From: Candidatus Gastranaerophilales bacterium
GTDB taxonomy: Bacteria > Cyanobacteriota > Vampirovibrionia > Gastranaerophilales > Gastranaerophilaceae
DNA length: 64,000 nucleotides
Direction of reading: 5' to 3'
NCBI GenBank assembly: GCA_944326475.1
Contig: CALVEC010000001.1
Coordinates: forward strand, 105,985 to 169,984
Shown: piece after piece, positions 37,458 through 46,457 of the stretch
Numbering within the stretch: position 1 is the stretch's first letter
How the letters are laid out: the number at the start of each line of letters is the position of its first letter
Position numbers and translations under genes: made by a program
Notes under the pieces: generated by a model
What the model was told of the DNA's origin: nothing
The model's input: the letters and a program-made list of their open reading frames with translations, nothing else
Databases searched by the model: none

Positions 37458-38840
37458 ATGACAACAAAAGAAGAATGGATTGAAAAAGACCTGAAATACG
37501 TCTGGCATCCCGATACGCAAATGAAACAGTACGAAGGAGCGGATTTCAAGCCTGTTTTAATTGAAAAGGGCAAAGGAATTTACCTGTATGATTCTGACGG
37601 AAACAGTTATATTGACGGTGTTTCGTCGTGGTGGGTAAACACACTCGGTCACTCCGTAGACAGGCTCAACAAAACCCTGCTGAAACAGGCTGAATCTATT
37701 GAACACGTACTTCTTGCGGATTTTACACACAAACCCGCAATAGAGCTTGCTGAAAGACTGACAAAGCTTGCCGGCGAGCCTTTTTCAAAAGTATTTTACT
37801 CGGACGACGGCTCGACCGCTGTCGAGGTTGCGTTGAAAATGGCTTACCAGTACTGGTACCAAAAGGGAAAACCCGAGAAAAAATATTTTGTTTCAATGAC
37901 AGACTCTTACCACGGAGACACGCTCGGCTCCGTCTCTGTCGGCGGAATTGATATTTACAAAAAAATTTTTAATCCGCTGGTATTTGAAACCCTGAAAGTC
38001 TGTGCACCTTACTGTTACCGGTGTCCTATGGGCTGTGAACAGGGGAAATGCACAATTGACTGTTTTTCAGAGGTTGAAGAACTGTTTGAGAAAAGGCACA
38101 ATGAAATAGCAGGAATGATTGTTGAACCGCTTGTCCAAGGGGCTGCCGGCATGCGGGTTTATCCTGCCGATTACTTAAAGAAATTGCGATACCTCTGCGA
38201 CAAATACGACATTCTGTTGATTGATGATGAAGTCGCGATGGCGTTTGGAAGAACAGGCAAATATTTTGCATTCGAGCATGCCGGAATAAAACCCGATATT
38301 TTTTGCGTTGCAAAAGGCATAACAGCCGGATACGTTCCGCTTGCGGCAACTGTCACAACCGACAAAATCTACAACGCTTTTTATGACGACTTTTCTGAGC
38401 TTAAAACTTTTTATCACGGACACAGCTTCACGGGGAACCCTGTTGCAAGCGCAATTGCCGTTGAAACCCTGAAAATCATGGAAGAAGAAAATATTATAGA
38501 AAACCTGAAACCCAAAATTCAAAAACTTAAAGAGTGTCTTGAAAAATTCAAACCGCTCAATCACGTCGGAGACGTACGCCACATAGGGATGATAGGGGCA
38601 GTTGAAATGGTCAAAGATAAAAGCACAAAAGAACCCTATCCGTTTACTGACAGAATCGGGCATCTTGTGTTTAAGTCCGCATTGCAAAAGGGGGCGCTCT
38701 TAAGACCAATCGGAAACGTCATATACTTTTTGCCGCCGCTTGTTATAACGGAGGAGGAAATTGAAAAATTGACCGATATTGCGTATTTTGCAATAAAAGA
38801 AGTTACGGAAGACTTTTCTTATAGTCAACTCCCCCGATAA
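37458..38840 (+). CDS. bioA: Adenosylmethionine-8-amino-7-oxononanoate aminotransferase
   Basis: 460 residues of class III aminotransferase. WHPDTQM, VSSWWVNTLGH, DDGSTAVEVALKMAYQYW and the PLP-lysine CVAKGITAGYVPLA match BioA specifically. TTGGAGAAAAA precedes the ATG. It forms 7,8-diaminopelargonate in biotin synthesis; no other bio gene is in the window. The last residues, YSQLPR, are encoded by the left end of an AGTCAACT-type repeat that has replaced the normal end of the gene. Confidence 0.93.
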   Translation: MTTKEEWIEKDLKYVWHPDTQMKQYEGADFKPVLIEKGKGIYLYDSDGNSYIDGVSSWWVNTLGHSVDRLNKTLLKQAESIEHVLLADFTHKPAIELAERLTKLAGEPFSKVFYSDDGSTAVEVALKMAYQYWYQKGKPEKKYFVSMTDSYHGDTLGSVSVGGIDIYKKIFNPLVFETLKVCAPYCYRCPMGCEQGKCTIDCFSEVEELFEKRHNEIAGMIVEPLVQGAAGMRVYPADYLKKLRYLCDKYDILLIDDEVAMAFGRTGKYFAFEHAGIKPDIFCVAKGITAGYVPLAATVTTDKIYNAFYDDFSELKTFYHGHSFTGNPVASAIAVETLKIMEEENIIENLKPKIQKLKECLEKFKPLNHVGDVRHIGMIGAVEMVKDKSTKEPYPFTDRIGHLVFKSALQKGALLRPIGNVIYFLPPLVITEEEIEKLTDIAYFAIKEVTEDFSYSQLPR

Positions 38841-38886
38841 CTTATTGAACTTTTACTTCCGCAAGCGGGGTCACTCTCGGACAAAA
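38818..38886. repeat. AGTCAACT-type repeat overlapping the bioA stop
   Basis: It reads TATAGTCAACTCCCCCGATA, ACTTATTGAACTT, then CGCAAGCGGGGTCACTCTCG. CCCCG and CGGGG can pair. The bioA stop codon lies inside it. Confidence 0.6.
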
Positions 38887-38899
38887 TTTAAATGAGCAG

Positions 38900-38931
38900 C
38901 AAAAAACCGGCGAAAATCACCGGTTTTTGCG
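38900..38931. terminator. Bidirectional terminator after bioA
   Basis: AAAAAACCGG and CCGGTTTTTG form a stem with A and T tracts on both sides. It lies between the convergent bioA and the 38950-39711 gene and should serve both. Confidence 0.8.
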
Positions 38932-38949
38932 TTATTTAAATTGTAATTA

Positions 38950-39711
38950 TTATGCAATCAGAGAATCAAGAGCCACATCTACGAGTTTTTCTTTCAAGAT
39001 GTCTTCCTGAGTTTTCTTGCCCTGATACATATCAGGTATACCGTCTTCGTTTTTGTCTTTTGTTGTTTGTGTAATAACACCGGCACCTGCAGTCAAACCA
39101 ACACCATTTTGAATTGTTTTCTTAATACCGTTTTGTGTAACTGCTGCGTCTTTTAAGAAAGCGGCTTCCGCTACGTCATCAACATTTCTTATATTCTTTT
39201 CAACAAAATCATCGATTTGTGTTTGTTTAAGACCTTTTTTAGAGAAGTTTTTAACCCAGGTAATACTGTCATCTGCAAGTCTTGAGACAAAACCTTTGAA
39301 ATTTCTTTCGTTAGAAACCTTGATGCCTGATGCAAATTTTTGACCGTATCTCGTGATTTCTTTGGACATCCAGTCCATAATAGGAATATTCTTTTCTACA
39401 AGCTGAAGAACCTTTCCGGCAGAGACCTTAGCGGAAATACCACCGAGGAGAGCTAATGATGCAGTAGTAAAAAACTGTTTTAACGGTTTTGTGTATTTTG
39501 CATTTTCGTCCGTTTCGTTAATTGCATCAGCAAGTCTGGCAATATTGCGTGCGGAACGCTCGTCAATATTTTTAAAATCAATGTCATTAATAACATCAAC
39601 CGCTTTATCTATGTTAATGGCTTGCACTTTTTGGTGTTTTTGCGGGTTTTGCTCCTGACCGAATGCCGGTTTCATTGGAGAACAGCCTGCTGTTACTGAT
39701 GATACATTCAT
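38950..39711 (-). CDS. Unknown protein with a calcium-loop-like C-terminal motif
   Basis: 253 residues from the ATG at 39711, which has TGGAG upstream; an ATG at 39726 is an alternative. I do not recognise the family. A hydrophobic stretch (FFTTASLALLGGISAKVSAG, ~100-120) may be a membrane segment. Near the end, DKNEDGIPDMY resembles an EF-hand or dockerin calcium loop, followed by a hydrophobic tail. It is helix-rich overall and monocistronic, with its own terminator shared with bioA. Confidence 0.6.
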   Translation of the reverse strand: MNVSSVTAGCSPMKPAFGQEQNPQKHQKVQAINIDKAVDVINDIDFKNIDERSARNIARLADAINETDENAKYTKPLKQFFTTASLALLGGISAKVSAGKVLQLVEKNIPIMDWMSKEITRYGQKFASGIKVSNERNFKGFVSRLADDSITWVKNFSKKGLKQTQIDDFVEKNIRNVDDVAEAAFLKDAAVTQNGIKKTIQNGVGLTAGAGVITQTTKDKNEDGIPDMYQGKKTQEDILKEKLVDVALDSLIA

Positions 39712-39897
39712 ATAGTGACTCCACATTTTACTTTAAACCTTCACACTGTATCTAAGTATAAAAGAAAAATAAAATTGCCTTTTTAAATAAGGTTTATTAA
39801 AATATTGTAACATTTTTTTTAAAGCATTACAAATATTTTAATGATTCTGTTACATTTAGCAGCCCCCGTCTCCCGGTTCGATTATCAGCGCTATCTT

Positions 39898-39921
39898 AAA
39901 AAAAAAGCTGCAGTGCAGCTT
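39898..39921 (-). terminator. Orphan minus-strand terminator
   Basis: An 8-bp perfect stem around a single base, followed on the minus strand by nine T. It lies about 175 bases beyond the better-placed terminator of the next gene, so it may end a separate short transcript. Confidence 0.5.
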
Positions 39922-40090
39922 ATACTTCATAATCTTGGGAGGAGATTTGGGGATTTGTACATGTATATTAATCCATTATCATAAAAATGTTTACTATTTT
40001 AATGATAATTTTAATAAAAATTTACAATCCCTTTAAAGGCATGCACTTTTTATGGTATATGCAATTTTTATACGGCATGTACAAACCAAA

Positions 40091-40118
40091 AGAAAAAGCC
40101 CGCAGTCACCCGCGGGCT
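40091..40118 (-). terminator. Terminator of the phosphohexomutase gene
   Basis: AGCCCGC (40097-40103) and GCGGGCT (40112-40118) pair; on the minus strand TTTTTCTTTT follows. Confidence 0.8.
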
Positions 40119-40136
40119 GTATATTAACTGTCTGCA

Positions 40137-42419
40137 TCAAAAAGCAAGTGTTTTTGAATAATCAGGCACTTCAAAAGGCGTGTTATTTGCGTCTTTTTCC
40201 GTAAACACAGCATACGCCTTCAGAGATTTTTCTTTAGCGCAATCATAAAACGCCATGTCCACATTCTTCTTGTAAACATCATTTAAGTCACCTGAATAGT
40301 TACCCATAACCGCCGCATAATTTTTTATGTCGGACTTATCAGCACCTGCGCCGTAGGATTTGGTTTTTGCGTCAGTACCGGAGGGGCGGATTTCAATAAA
40401 TTTGTCGTCAAATTGCAAATATGTACCGTCGCCGACGAATTTTACATCTGACAAATTAGAAAAATCAAGCTGCGGAAAAGTTGAAGCAAGAATTTCTTTT
40501 ATTTGCGCCAAGGTGAGCAAGCCTTCCTCTTTTGCAACAGCCATTGCAAGGTAGAACAAATCGTTTTTTGTTCTTTTTTGCTCTCCGGCTTTTTTGTCGG
40601 CTTTGAGTTTTTCAATGTCCGGTTCGCTTTCGTTGTAGTATGAAATGTCCTCACGAATATCGAAGCGTGAGACAATTTTATTTTGTTCAAACACTTCACT
40701 CAAATAGTCAGACAGAAGCAATCCCTGTTTTTCGATATAAGACGCAAGTGCGGACGCAACAACTATAGCTTCCGTTGCACTCTTTTCTCTCATGGCAATA
40801 GCGATTCTGCCAGCCTTTGATTCTATAAGACTTTCCGAACCGATAATCATACCGCCGGATTCTTCACCGCCGAAAATGAGTTTCGGATTAACGCCGAGAT
40901 TCACATCATTGTTGAAAATATCAGTGATAACAACATCCTTATCAGGTGTTTCGATAATCTGTTTTTCAACTTTTTTCATGATATTTGCAATTTCTTTAAA
41001 ACCTACCGGCACATTAACGACCTTAACGCCGTTTCTTGCAGCCCATTCATCCCAGGAACGTGCAGAAGCCGTGGTTTTTATAATAAATCTCGGATGTTTG
41101 TCAAACAGTCCTTCTTTTTTGAGAGTATTTGCCCAAAAGTCCATTATCATTAAAAAGGACTGGTTTGCGGTAAAGACTGTGAGTATTCTGCCGCCGCCAA
41201 GTTCCGTGTAGTCAACTCCGAGTTTTTTGAGCTTTTCGGCATTTTTTTCAGACTCAATCTGGCATACGGTCAGTCTGTCATGGTCAGGGTCTGTAATCAA
41301 AACTACCGTACCTTCGGGGTAATTTTTGAGTTTTTCTTCATAATTCATTGACTTTATGACAGGGAAAAACGCTTTTCCGTCTTTATCCTTAGAAATTACC
41401 GTGGCGTCAACGGAATAGTCATAGAACGTTTTATTGCCTTTCGGGTCGGTGTCGTATTTGCCGATTGAGTGGAAGAACGGGTCTTCTTCCGTATTGAACC
41501 AATCATACTTTGTCTCTATACCAAGTTTTTTTAGTATTCTCGAGAGCGTTCTGTAAGCAGAGCCGCCGACATTTTCAATCACAATTTTGTCCTTCAAATC
41601 TTTAATAAGATTAAGGTTTGCGTCTTTTGCAACACCGTCTTTCAGGTATTCCACATACAGATTTACGCCGTCCTCCAGTTTTTTCATCAATTTTTCAGAG
41701 ATAAACGGGCTGTTGTCAGAGGCAATTTTTATATCATAGCTGCCGTTTTTTTCAACCTGCGAGAAAATCCATCTGATTTTATTTACAAAGAGCATGGATT
41801 CTTCGGGCAAATACTGGCTGCCCTGGGAGTTAAGGTCTTTGGTTGCATTTTTTACGGAAATACCATGGCTGGATGTGATATATTCCCCGCCGAGCAAATC
41901 GAGTTTAAACGCCAGAAAAGACGCCATCCAGATAGGAATAGTCTTTCTTCCTTCCGGGACAATTGTTTTTATACCGTGAGCCGCCTGTATTCTTGCGATG
42001 AGTTCTAAAAACTTATCGGAGTTATACCGAACCTCTCTGCCTGCAAGCTTCATAACCTCTTTGCTTCCGTAAAGGTCTTTTGCAACGAGTGCTTTTGCTT
42101 CTGTAGCAAGCATTATACCTATCATATTAATCGGAAATCTGGTGTCGTGGGGATAGATTATATTTTGAGGACCTCTGATTCCGGCTGTTGAAACTTCCGC
42201 TTCTTTTGCGTAAGCTTCAAGCCAGTCATTCAATCCAAGACCCTCCGGATTATTTTTTTCGTCGTAGCGAAGCAAATGTTCACGCTTCAAAGTAAATGTA
42301 AATTCATTTTTATTGTCTAAGTCTATTAATTTATTTTCTTTAATATATGCGGGGGTCTTTTCATCAACCGCATCAAACAACTCTCTTTCAAGAGCGCAGG
42401 TTGTGTTTTGTATATTCAT
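40137..42419 (-). CDS. Alpha-D-phosphohexomutase (phosphoglucomutase-like), long form
   Basis: 760 residues. The four superfamily motifs are in order: a phosphoserine loop in ITSSHGISVKN (where most members read TASHNP), the metal loop DPDHDR, the sugar loop GGEESGGMIIG, and the phosphate loop RPSGTDAKTKSYG. It is about 200 residues longer than common Pgm, with extra sequence in the first half and near the C-terminus. It likely interconverts hexose 1- and 6-phosphates. TATAAT and GAGG are present upstream. Confidence 0.85.
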   Translation of the reverse strand: MNIQNTTCALERELFDAVDEKTPAYIKENKLIDLDNKNEFTFTLKREHLLRYDEKNNPEGLGLNDWLEAYAKEAEVSTAGIRGPQNIIYPHDTRFPINMIGIMLATEAKALVAKDLYGSKEVMKLAGREVRYNSDKFLELIARIQAAHGIKTIVPEGRKTIPIWMASFLAFKLDLLGGEYITSSHGISVKNATKDLNSQGSQYLPEESMLFVNKIRWIFSQVEKNGSYDIKIASDNSPFISEKLMKKLEDGVNLYVEYLKDGVAKDANLNLIKDLKDKIVIENVGGSAYRTLSRILKKLGIETKYDWFNTEEDPFFHSIGKYDTDPKGNKTFYDYSVDATVISKDKDGKAFFPVIKSMNYEEKLKNYPEGTVVLITDPDHDRLTVCQIESEKNAEKLKKLGVDYTELGGGRILTVFTANQSFLMIMDFWANTLKKEGLFDKHPRFIIKTTASARSWDEWAARNGVKVVNVPVGFKEIANIMKKVEKQIIETPDKDVVITDIFNNDVNLGVNPKLIFGGEESGGMIIGSESLIESKAGRIAIAMREKSATEAIVVASALASYIEKQGLLLSDYLSEVFEQNKIVSRFDIREDISYYNESEPDIEKLKADKKAGEQKRTKNDLFYLAMAVAKEEGLLTLAQIKEILASTFPQLDFSNLSDVKFVGDGTYLQFDDKFIEIRPSGTDAKTKSYGAGADKSDIKNYAAVMGNYSGDLNDVYKKNVDMAFYDCAKEKSLKAYAVFTEKDANNTPFEVPDYSKTLAF

Positions 42420-42508
42420 GTCCGGCCTCTGTTTCCTTATCTACCAATAATACTATTATACAAACAACTTGGTATTCTGCAAGCAGGAGTAAACCGCAGC
42501 AATACAAA

Positions 42509-42532
42509 AGTCCGGTATAAACCGGACTTTTT
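42509..42532. terminator. Terminator after the glutamine-rich gene
   Basis: AGTCCGGT (42509-42516) and ACCGGACT (42521-42528) form a perfect stem with T on both ends. It lies 60 bases beyond the stop of the minus-strand 588-codon gene. Confidence 0.75.
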
Positions 42533-42587
42533 CCTGACTCCTAAACTTCAGCCTTCTTTTATCTTTCTCCTTTTATCCATCCCTTAT

Positions 42588-44354
42588 CTAAATTGTCTGT
42601 TGAACAAACATATTCTGCTTTTGAACAGTCACCTGCGGCTGGGTCACCTGCTGTGTTTGCTGCGGCTGACTGTTGTTTGCCTGTAAGTTTTGCTGACCGT
42701 TATTATTCCGGTTTTGCTGCTGTTTTTGTTTATCCTGCTCCATCGGGTTTGATTGTCTGTTCTGCTGCACAGACTGACCGTTTCCGCCGAGTGAGAGGTT
42801 ATATGTAAACTGCTGGCGCGAATCAAGACCGGAGCCTTGCTGCATAGCACCGCCGCCCTGCGCAAGATTAAACTGCTGTCCGCCCTGTTGACCGACGGCA
42901 TTAAAGCCTTCTGAAACTATTGTATTAATATTTTGAGCGGAGTTCATCATCTGCTGCCAGTAGTTTTGGGCATTTGCATAATAACCGTTTGCCTCGGTAT
43001 AGGCGCTGTTTGCACCGTTAGCAGACTGCTGTTCGCCGTCCTGTGCGGTCAGAAGATTTTCAGTGCCGGTTTTTACCTGTTTTGTACCGTCAACAATCTT
43101 TTTGCCGCCGTCTGTCATATTTTGTATGCCATTTGTATTATTTTGTACTGCTAATTTTGTATTTTTAGCAGCATTTGTGTTTTCTCTAACTGCATTCTTA
43201 GTTTCTTTTGTTGCTGTAGTGAAATGTTTTGCTGCTGATGTGGATTTTTGAACAGCTGTAGCAGAGTCTTTGGCTGCTCCAGTAAAATCAGCTGCTGCCT
43301 TAGCGAAAAATCCAGCAGCAGCACCTGCACAAACTAATGTAGCTGAAAGCTCAATGCCTGTGGCTATATTTTTTGCACCCAAGGTGAATTTTTTCGTTGC
43401 AGAAGAAACTTTCGCAGCTGCCTGAGTCGTGTCAGAAGTTCCCTGTGCTGTTTCCTTTGTAGCCTTTGCCGTGTGCTGAACTGATTTTTGAACGTTTTGA
43501 ACAGCCTGCTGTGTTTGCTGCTGAGCTGTTTGAATTTGCTCAACACCCTGCTGAACCTGCTGTGCACCATCGTTTGTCGTCTGCAGACCGTCTGAAATGT
43601 CCTGACCGGCTTGCATTTTCTGCTGTGTCCAGCCCATCATCTGCTCTATAAAACTGTTTCCGTTTGTCTGGGAAGAATTTCCGGAGTTCATATTCTGTGA
43701 AAATTGCTGCCAATAGTTTGTATACTGGCTTATTTCACTGTTTTCTCTTGCTATATAAGGACTGAGAGAATTTTTAGATTCTTCATCGGTTAAACCTTCG
43801 GCAAGATTTGAAAGCTGAGCCTCAGGAGCCTGAGAAGACTCAACATCACCGACAGCCGGAGTGTTCACCTGAACAATCTCGGGAGTTTCCTGTGTCTCAG
43901 GTATCTGAACTTCTTCGGGCTGTTCTAACTCAGGTGCCTGTTGAAGTTCCTGAACTTCTGTAAATTCTTCAACTTTCTGAGTCTGCTCATTTTTTTGCTG
44001 TGCTTCAGCAGCCTGTTCTCTGGCGGAATCTGCCTGTTTTCTGTTGCTTTTTGCATTATCTCTGGCACCTTCAGCTTCTTCTCTTGTAGCTTTACCGGTA
44101 TTCTGAGATGACTGCGCATTTTCTGAACCGCCTGCGCCGGATGTACTGTGAACAAAGCCGTCCTGATTGATACCGTTATCACCTTCACTGTAATTAGGCT
44201 GCTCCGTAAAATTTATAATCTCGCTTTCAGAGACGCCATATTTTTGGGCAATACGCTTTACAGCTTCTTTTTCGTTATTTTGAATCTCCATAAGAAGCTT
44301 TGTTGTAATAGGAATATTTTTTGCTCTTAAAAATCCGACAACACCGCTGCCCAT
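42588..44354 (-). CDS. Large Gln/Ala/Thr-rich protein of unknown function
   Basis: 588 residues. It opens with a small helical region (~1-55, AKNIPITTKLLMEIQNNEKE). A Gln/Glu/Pro-rich stretch follows (~65-200), then long heptad-like helical repeats rich in T, A, K and Q (~240-420) around one hydrophobic segment (LSATLVCAGAAAGFFAKAAA). The C-terminus is almost pure Q/N/G. No enzyme motif is visible. It may be a surface or scaffold protein. No signal peptide is evident. AAAGAGAG lies upstream of the ATG. Such composition makes homology hard to judge. Confidence 0.65.
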   Translation of the reverse strand: MGSGVVGFLRAKNIPITTKLLMEIQNNEKEAVKRIAQKYGVSESEIINFTEQPNYSEGDNGINQDGFVHSTSGAGGSENAQSSQNTGKATREEAEGARDNAKSNRKQADSAREQAAEAQQKNEQTQKVEEFTEVQELQQAPELEQPEEVQIPETQETPEIVQVNTPAVGDVESSQAPEAQLSNLAEGLTDEESKNSLSPYIARENSEISQYTNYWQQFSQNMNSGNSSQTNGNSFIEQMMGWTQQKMQAGQDISDGLQTTNDGAQQVQQGVEQIQTAQQQTQQAVQNVQKSVQHTAKATKETAQGTSDTTQAAAKVSSATKKFTLGAKNIATGIELSATLVCAGAAAGFFAKAAADFTGAAKDSATAVQKSTSAAKHFTTATKETKNAVRENTNAAKNTKLAVQNNTNGIQNMTDGGKKIVDGTKQVKTGTENLLTAQDGEQQSANGANSAYTEANGYYANAQNYWQQMMNSAQNINTIVSEGFNAVGQQGGQQFNLAQGGGAMQQGSGLDSRQQFTYNLSLGGNGQSVQQNRQSNPMEQDKQKQQQNRNNNGQQNLQANNSQPQQTQQVTQPQVTVQKQNMFVQQTI

Positions 44355-44509
44355 TTTTTCGCTCTCTTTCTTTGTTTATGCTCTCTTATATAAATAAAAA
44401 CAGAAAGTATATATTTATTGACTATTTTTTATATACGAATTATTCACACACAAGAAAAAAACAGAAATATCAGGGTTTTCCGGAGTTTACAAAAATTTAC
44501 ATTTTTTAT

Positions 44510-44528
44510 ATAGTCAACTGCTCCCGAA
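44510..44528. repeat. Truncated AGTCAACT-type repeat end
   Basis: TATATAGTCAACTGCTCCCG lies immediately beyond the prmC stop. It is the left end of the repeat family seen at 7293, 37383 and 38818. Confidence 0.45.
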
Positions 44529-44529
44529 G

Positions 44530-45396
44530 TTAGCGCACACTTGCACAGATAACTCTGTCAATTCCCGAGACATCCTTAAATATTTCAATATCACAAAAGC
44601 CGTAGTATTTAAGGAAATCAGAGACAAGCGCCGACTGTCCGGCGCCCAGTTCAAAAAGCACATGCCCGTTATTTTTCAGATAATTTTTAGCCTGTGAAAT
44701 TATTTTTTCATAATTTTCAACGCCGTACTCATCCTCCGTAAACAGCGCCAATTCAGGCTCATAGTCTCTAACTTCCGGCTGGAGTGTAGTTTTCACCCGA
44801 CGGGGGATGTAAGGCGGGTTTGAGACAATCATGTCGAATTTTTCACCGTGCAGGTAGTCGATACTCGAGAAAAAGTCAGATTTTCTAAAAAGCGCCCTGT
44901 TCATAAGGTTTAGCGACATTGCGTTTTCAAGCGAAACAAAAAGTGCTTCGTTTGATATATCAAGCCCGAGCACCTGAGCGTCGGTATTTTTAGCAATCAT
45001 ACAGGCAATACAGCCTGTTCCGGTGCCAACATCAAGCACTGATTTGTAACCCTGCTCTTTTATTTTTTCAATTGCCTTCACAACAAGCAGCTCTGTTTCG
45101 GGACGCGGTATGAGCGTGTCTTTTGTGACTTTAAATTTTTCGCCCATAAAAATACAAAAGCCCAAAATCTGTGCAAGCGGCTCTCTCGTCTTAAACCTGC
45201 GTATAAAAAGGTTTTTAAGCTCACTTTCCTGCGTTTCGGTGATATCTTCACCAAGAACTATATCTTTTCTTGTTAAGCCAGCAAAAATTTCCAGCGCATA
45301 ATCAATCTCCTGAAAAAGGTTTTCCCGTGTTTCATAGACATCAGGGTAGGTTTTTAAGAGATTTTCCAGGTTTGATTTCAGTGTCTTTATGCTCAT
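44530..45396 (-). CDS. prmC: Release factor glutamine methyltransferase
   Basis: 288 residues from the ATG at 45396. An N-terminal helical domain (~1-80), then the SAM-binding VLDVGTGTGCIACMIA and the catalytic SNPPYIP loop, followed by YEPELALF. It methylates the GGQ glutamine of release factors. It overlaps the upstream 175-codon gene by ~56 bp, so they are translationally linked. No prfA is nearby. Confidence 0.93.
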   Translation of the reverse strand: MSIKTLKSNLENLLKTYPDVYETRENLFQEIDYALEIFAGLTRKDIVLGEDITETQESELKNLFIRRFKTREPLAQILGFCIFMGEKFKVTKDTLIPRPETELLVVKAIEKIKEQGYKSVLDVGTGTGCIACMIAKNTDAQVLGLDISNEALFVSLENAMSLNLMNRALFRKSDFFSSIDYLHGEKFDMIVSNPPYIPRRVKTTLQPEVRDYEPELALFTEDEYGVENYEKIISQAKNYLKNNGHVLFELGAGQSALVSDFLKYYGFCDIEIFKDVSGIDRVICASVR

Positions 45397-45868
45397 CCAC
45401 AATTCTTTCTATTATCCGCATCATATCGAGGCGTGATTTATTTTGAGTATCTTCTTTTTCTATATTATATTTTTTGCACAATTGGTCATAATAATAAAGC
45501 TGTTTTTTTGTAGGCGGCTCTTTGGAGAGTTTAAATTCACGAATTTTTTGACGCTGAATTTTCATAAGCTCTTTTTGTTTTTCAAGGATAGGTCTTTGCG
45601 CCTCTCTGATTTGCAACTGTTTTTTGCACTCATCAATATAGAGGCAAACCTGTTTTGCAAACTCCTCGTGCTCAAACTCCCGAATTATCCATTCAAAATG
45701 CGGAACACCCTGCTCAAAATAATATACTTCGTCTTCAACGAATAAATCATAAATCTCATTCGTTTCTTTATCCCCGTGTTTTTTCACAAAACTTTTCAAA
45801 AAACCGAGGAGAGAAGATTTCTGGTTTTTTGTCAAATTCAAAAACAGAGTATTTTTCAGGGTGTACAT
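45341..45868 (-). CDS. Conserved-looking protein of unknown function
   Basis: 175 residues, soluble, strongly charged. A helical middle (~85-120, KQKELMKIQRQKIREFKL) precedes a C-terminal motif PPTKKQLYYYDQLCKKYNIE. That resembles small domains that begin PT-x-K-Q-x-x-Y and often bind DNA or protein in phage and plasmid genes, but I cannot name the family. GCGGAGA lies upstream of the ATG. It sits between leuD and prmC in one operon. Confidence 0.6.
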   Translation of the reverse strand: MYTLKNTLFLNLTKNQKSSLLGFLKSFVKKHGDKETNEIYDLFVEDEVYYFEQGVPHFEWIIREFEHEEFAKQVCLYIDECKKQLQIREAQRPILEKQKELMKIQRQKIREFKLSKEPPTKKQLYYYDQLCKKYNIEKEDTQNKSRLDMMRIIERIVDEHKDTEIKPGKSLKNLP

Positions 45869-45880
45869 AGCGTTCTCCGC

Positions 45881-46381
45881 TTAAACCAGTTTAAAATCGC
45901 CGTTTTTCTTTATATGTTCAATAAGCCCGCCGTCCTCAAGAAGCTTAATCATAACCTCAGGCAGCGGAGTAATTTTTATCTCGGTATTTTGGGTAAGATT
46001 TTTCACAACGCCCTGCTTAACATCAACCTCAATCTCGTCTCCGGCATTAATTTTGTCCGTATCGCATTCAATAAGCAAAAGTCCGATATTTATAGCATTT
46101 CTGTAAAAAATTCTGGCAAAAGACTTTGCAAGAACAGCCCTTACACCTGCAATTTTTATAATCTGCGGGGCATGCTCTCTTGAGGAACCGAGTCCGAAAT
46201 TGTTTCCCGCAACGACAAAATCACCTTTCTGCATTCTTGAAGCAAAAGTTTCATCAGCATCTTCAAGTACGTGTTTTGCAAATTCTTCGAGGTTAGAGCG
46301 CAAATGAAACAGACGCCCCGGCGCAATGTGGTCTGTACTGATATTATCACCGAATTTGAAAGCTTTTCCTCTATATGCCAT
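45881..46381 (-). CDS. leuD: 3-isopropylmalate/(citra)malate dehydratase small subunit
   Basis: 166 residues, the short archaeal/HacB-like form. FGDNISTDHIAPGR, GNNFGLGSSREHAP, FARIFYRNAINIG and GDEIEVD match the swivelling domain of the family. AAGGGGATTTTTAAA precedes the ATG. It must pair with LeuC encoded at 3293-4558. It is the first gene of a leuD-unknown-prmC unit. Confidence 0.93.
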   Translation of the reverse strand: MAYRGKAFKFGDNISTDHIAPGRLFHLRSNLEEFAKHVLEDADETFASRMQKGDFVVAGNNFGLGSSREHAPQIIKIAGVRAVLAKSFARIFYRNAINIGLLLIECDTDKINAGDEIEVDVKQGVVKNLTQNTEIKITPLPEVMIKLLEDGGLIEHIKKNGDFKLV

Positions 46382-46457
46382 TTTAAAAATCCCCTTGTTT
46401 AACTAACCCGCTGCCATAATTTCAGGCAGCATTATTTTCGTTGGTATTATACCACAC

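Larger units (their letters stand above)
39712..40136. other. 425-bp gene-free region with two hairpins
   Basis: A+T-rich. A perfect AAGCTGCA-TGCAGCTT palindrome (39905-39921) with an A run on its left looks like a minus-strand terminator, but no gene lies upstream of it within the region. This raises the possibility of a small RNA between ~39995 and 39898. The terminator of the phosphohexomutase gene is at 40091-40118. Confidence 0.4.

Noticed and set aside
39860..39895. tRNA-like string around CCCGGTTCGATTATCAGC
   Set aside because: The would-be T-arm does not pair and no acceptor or anticodon stem can be built.
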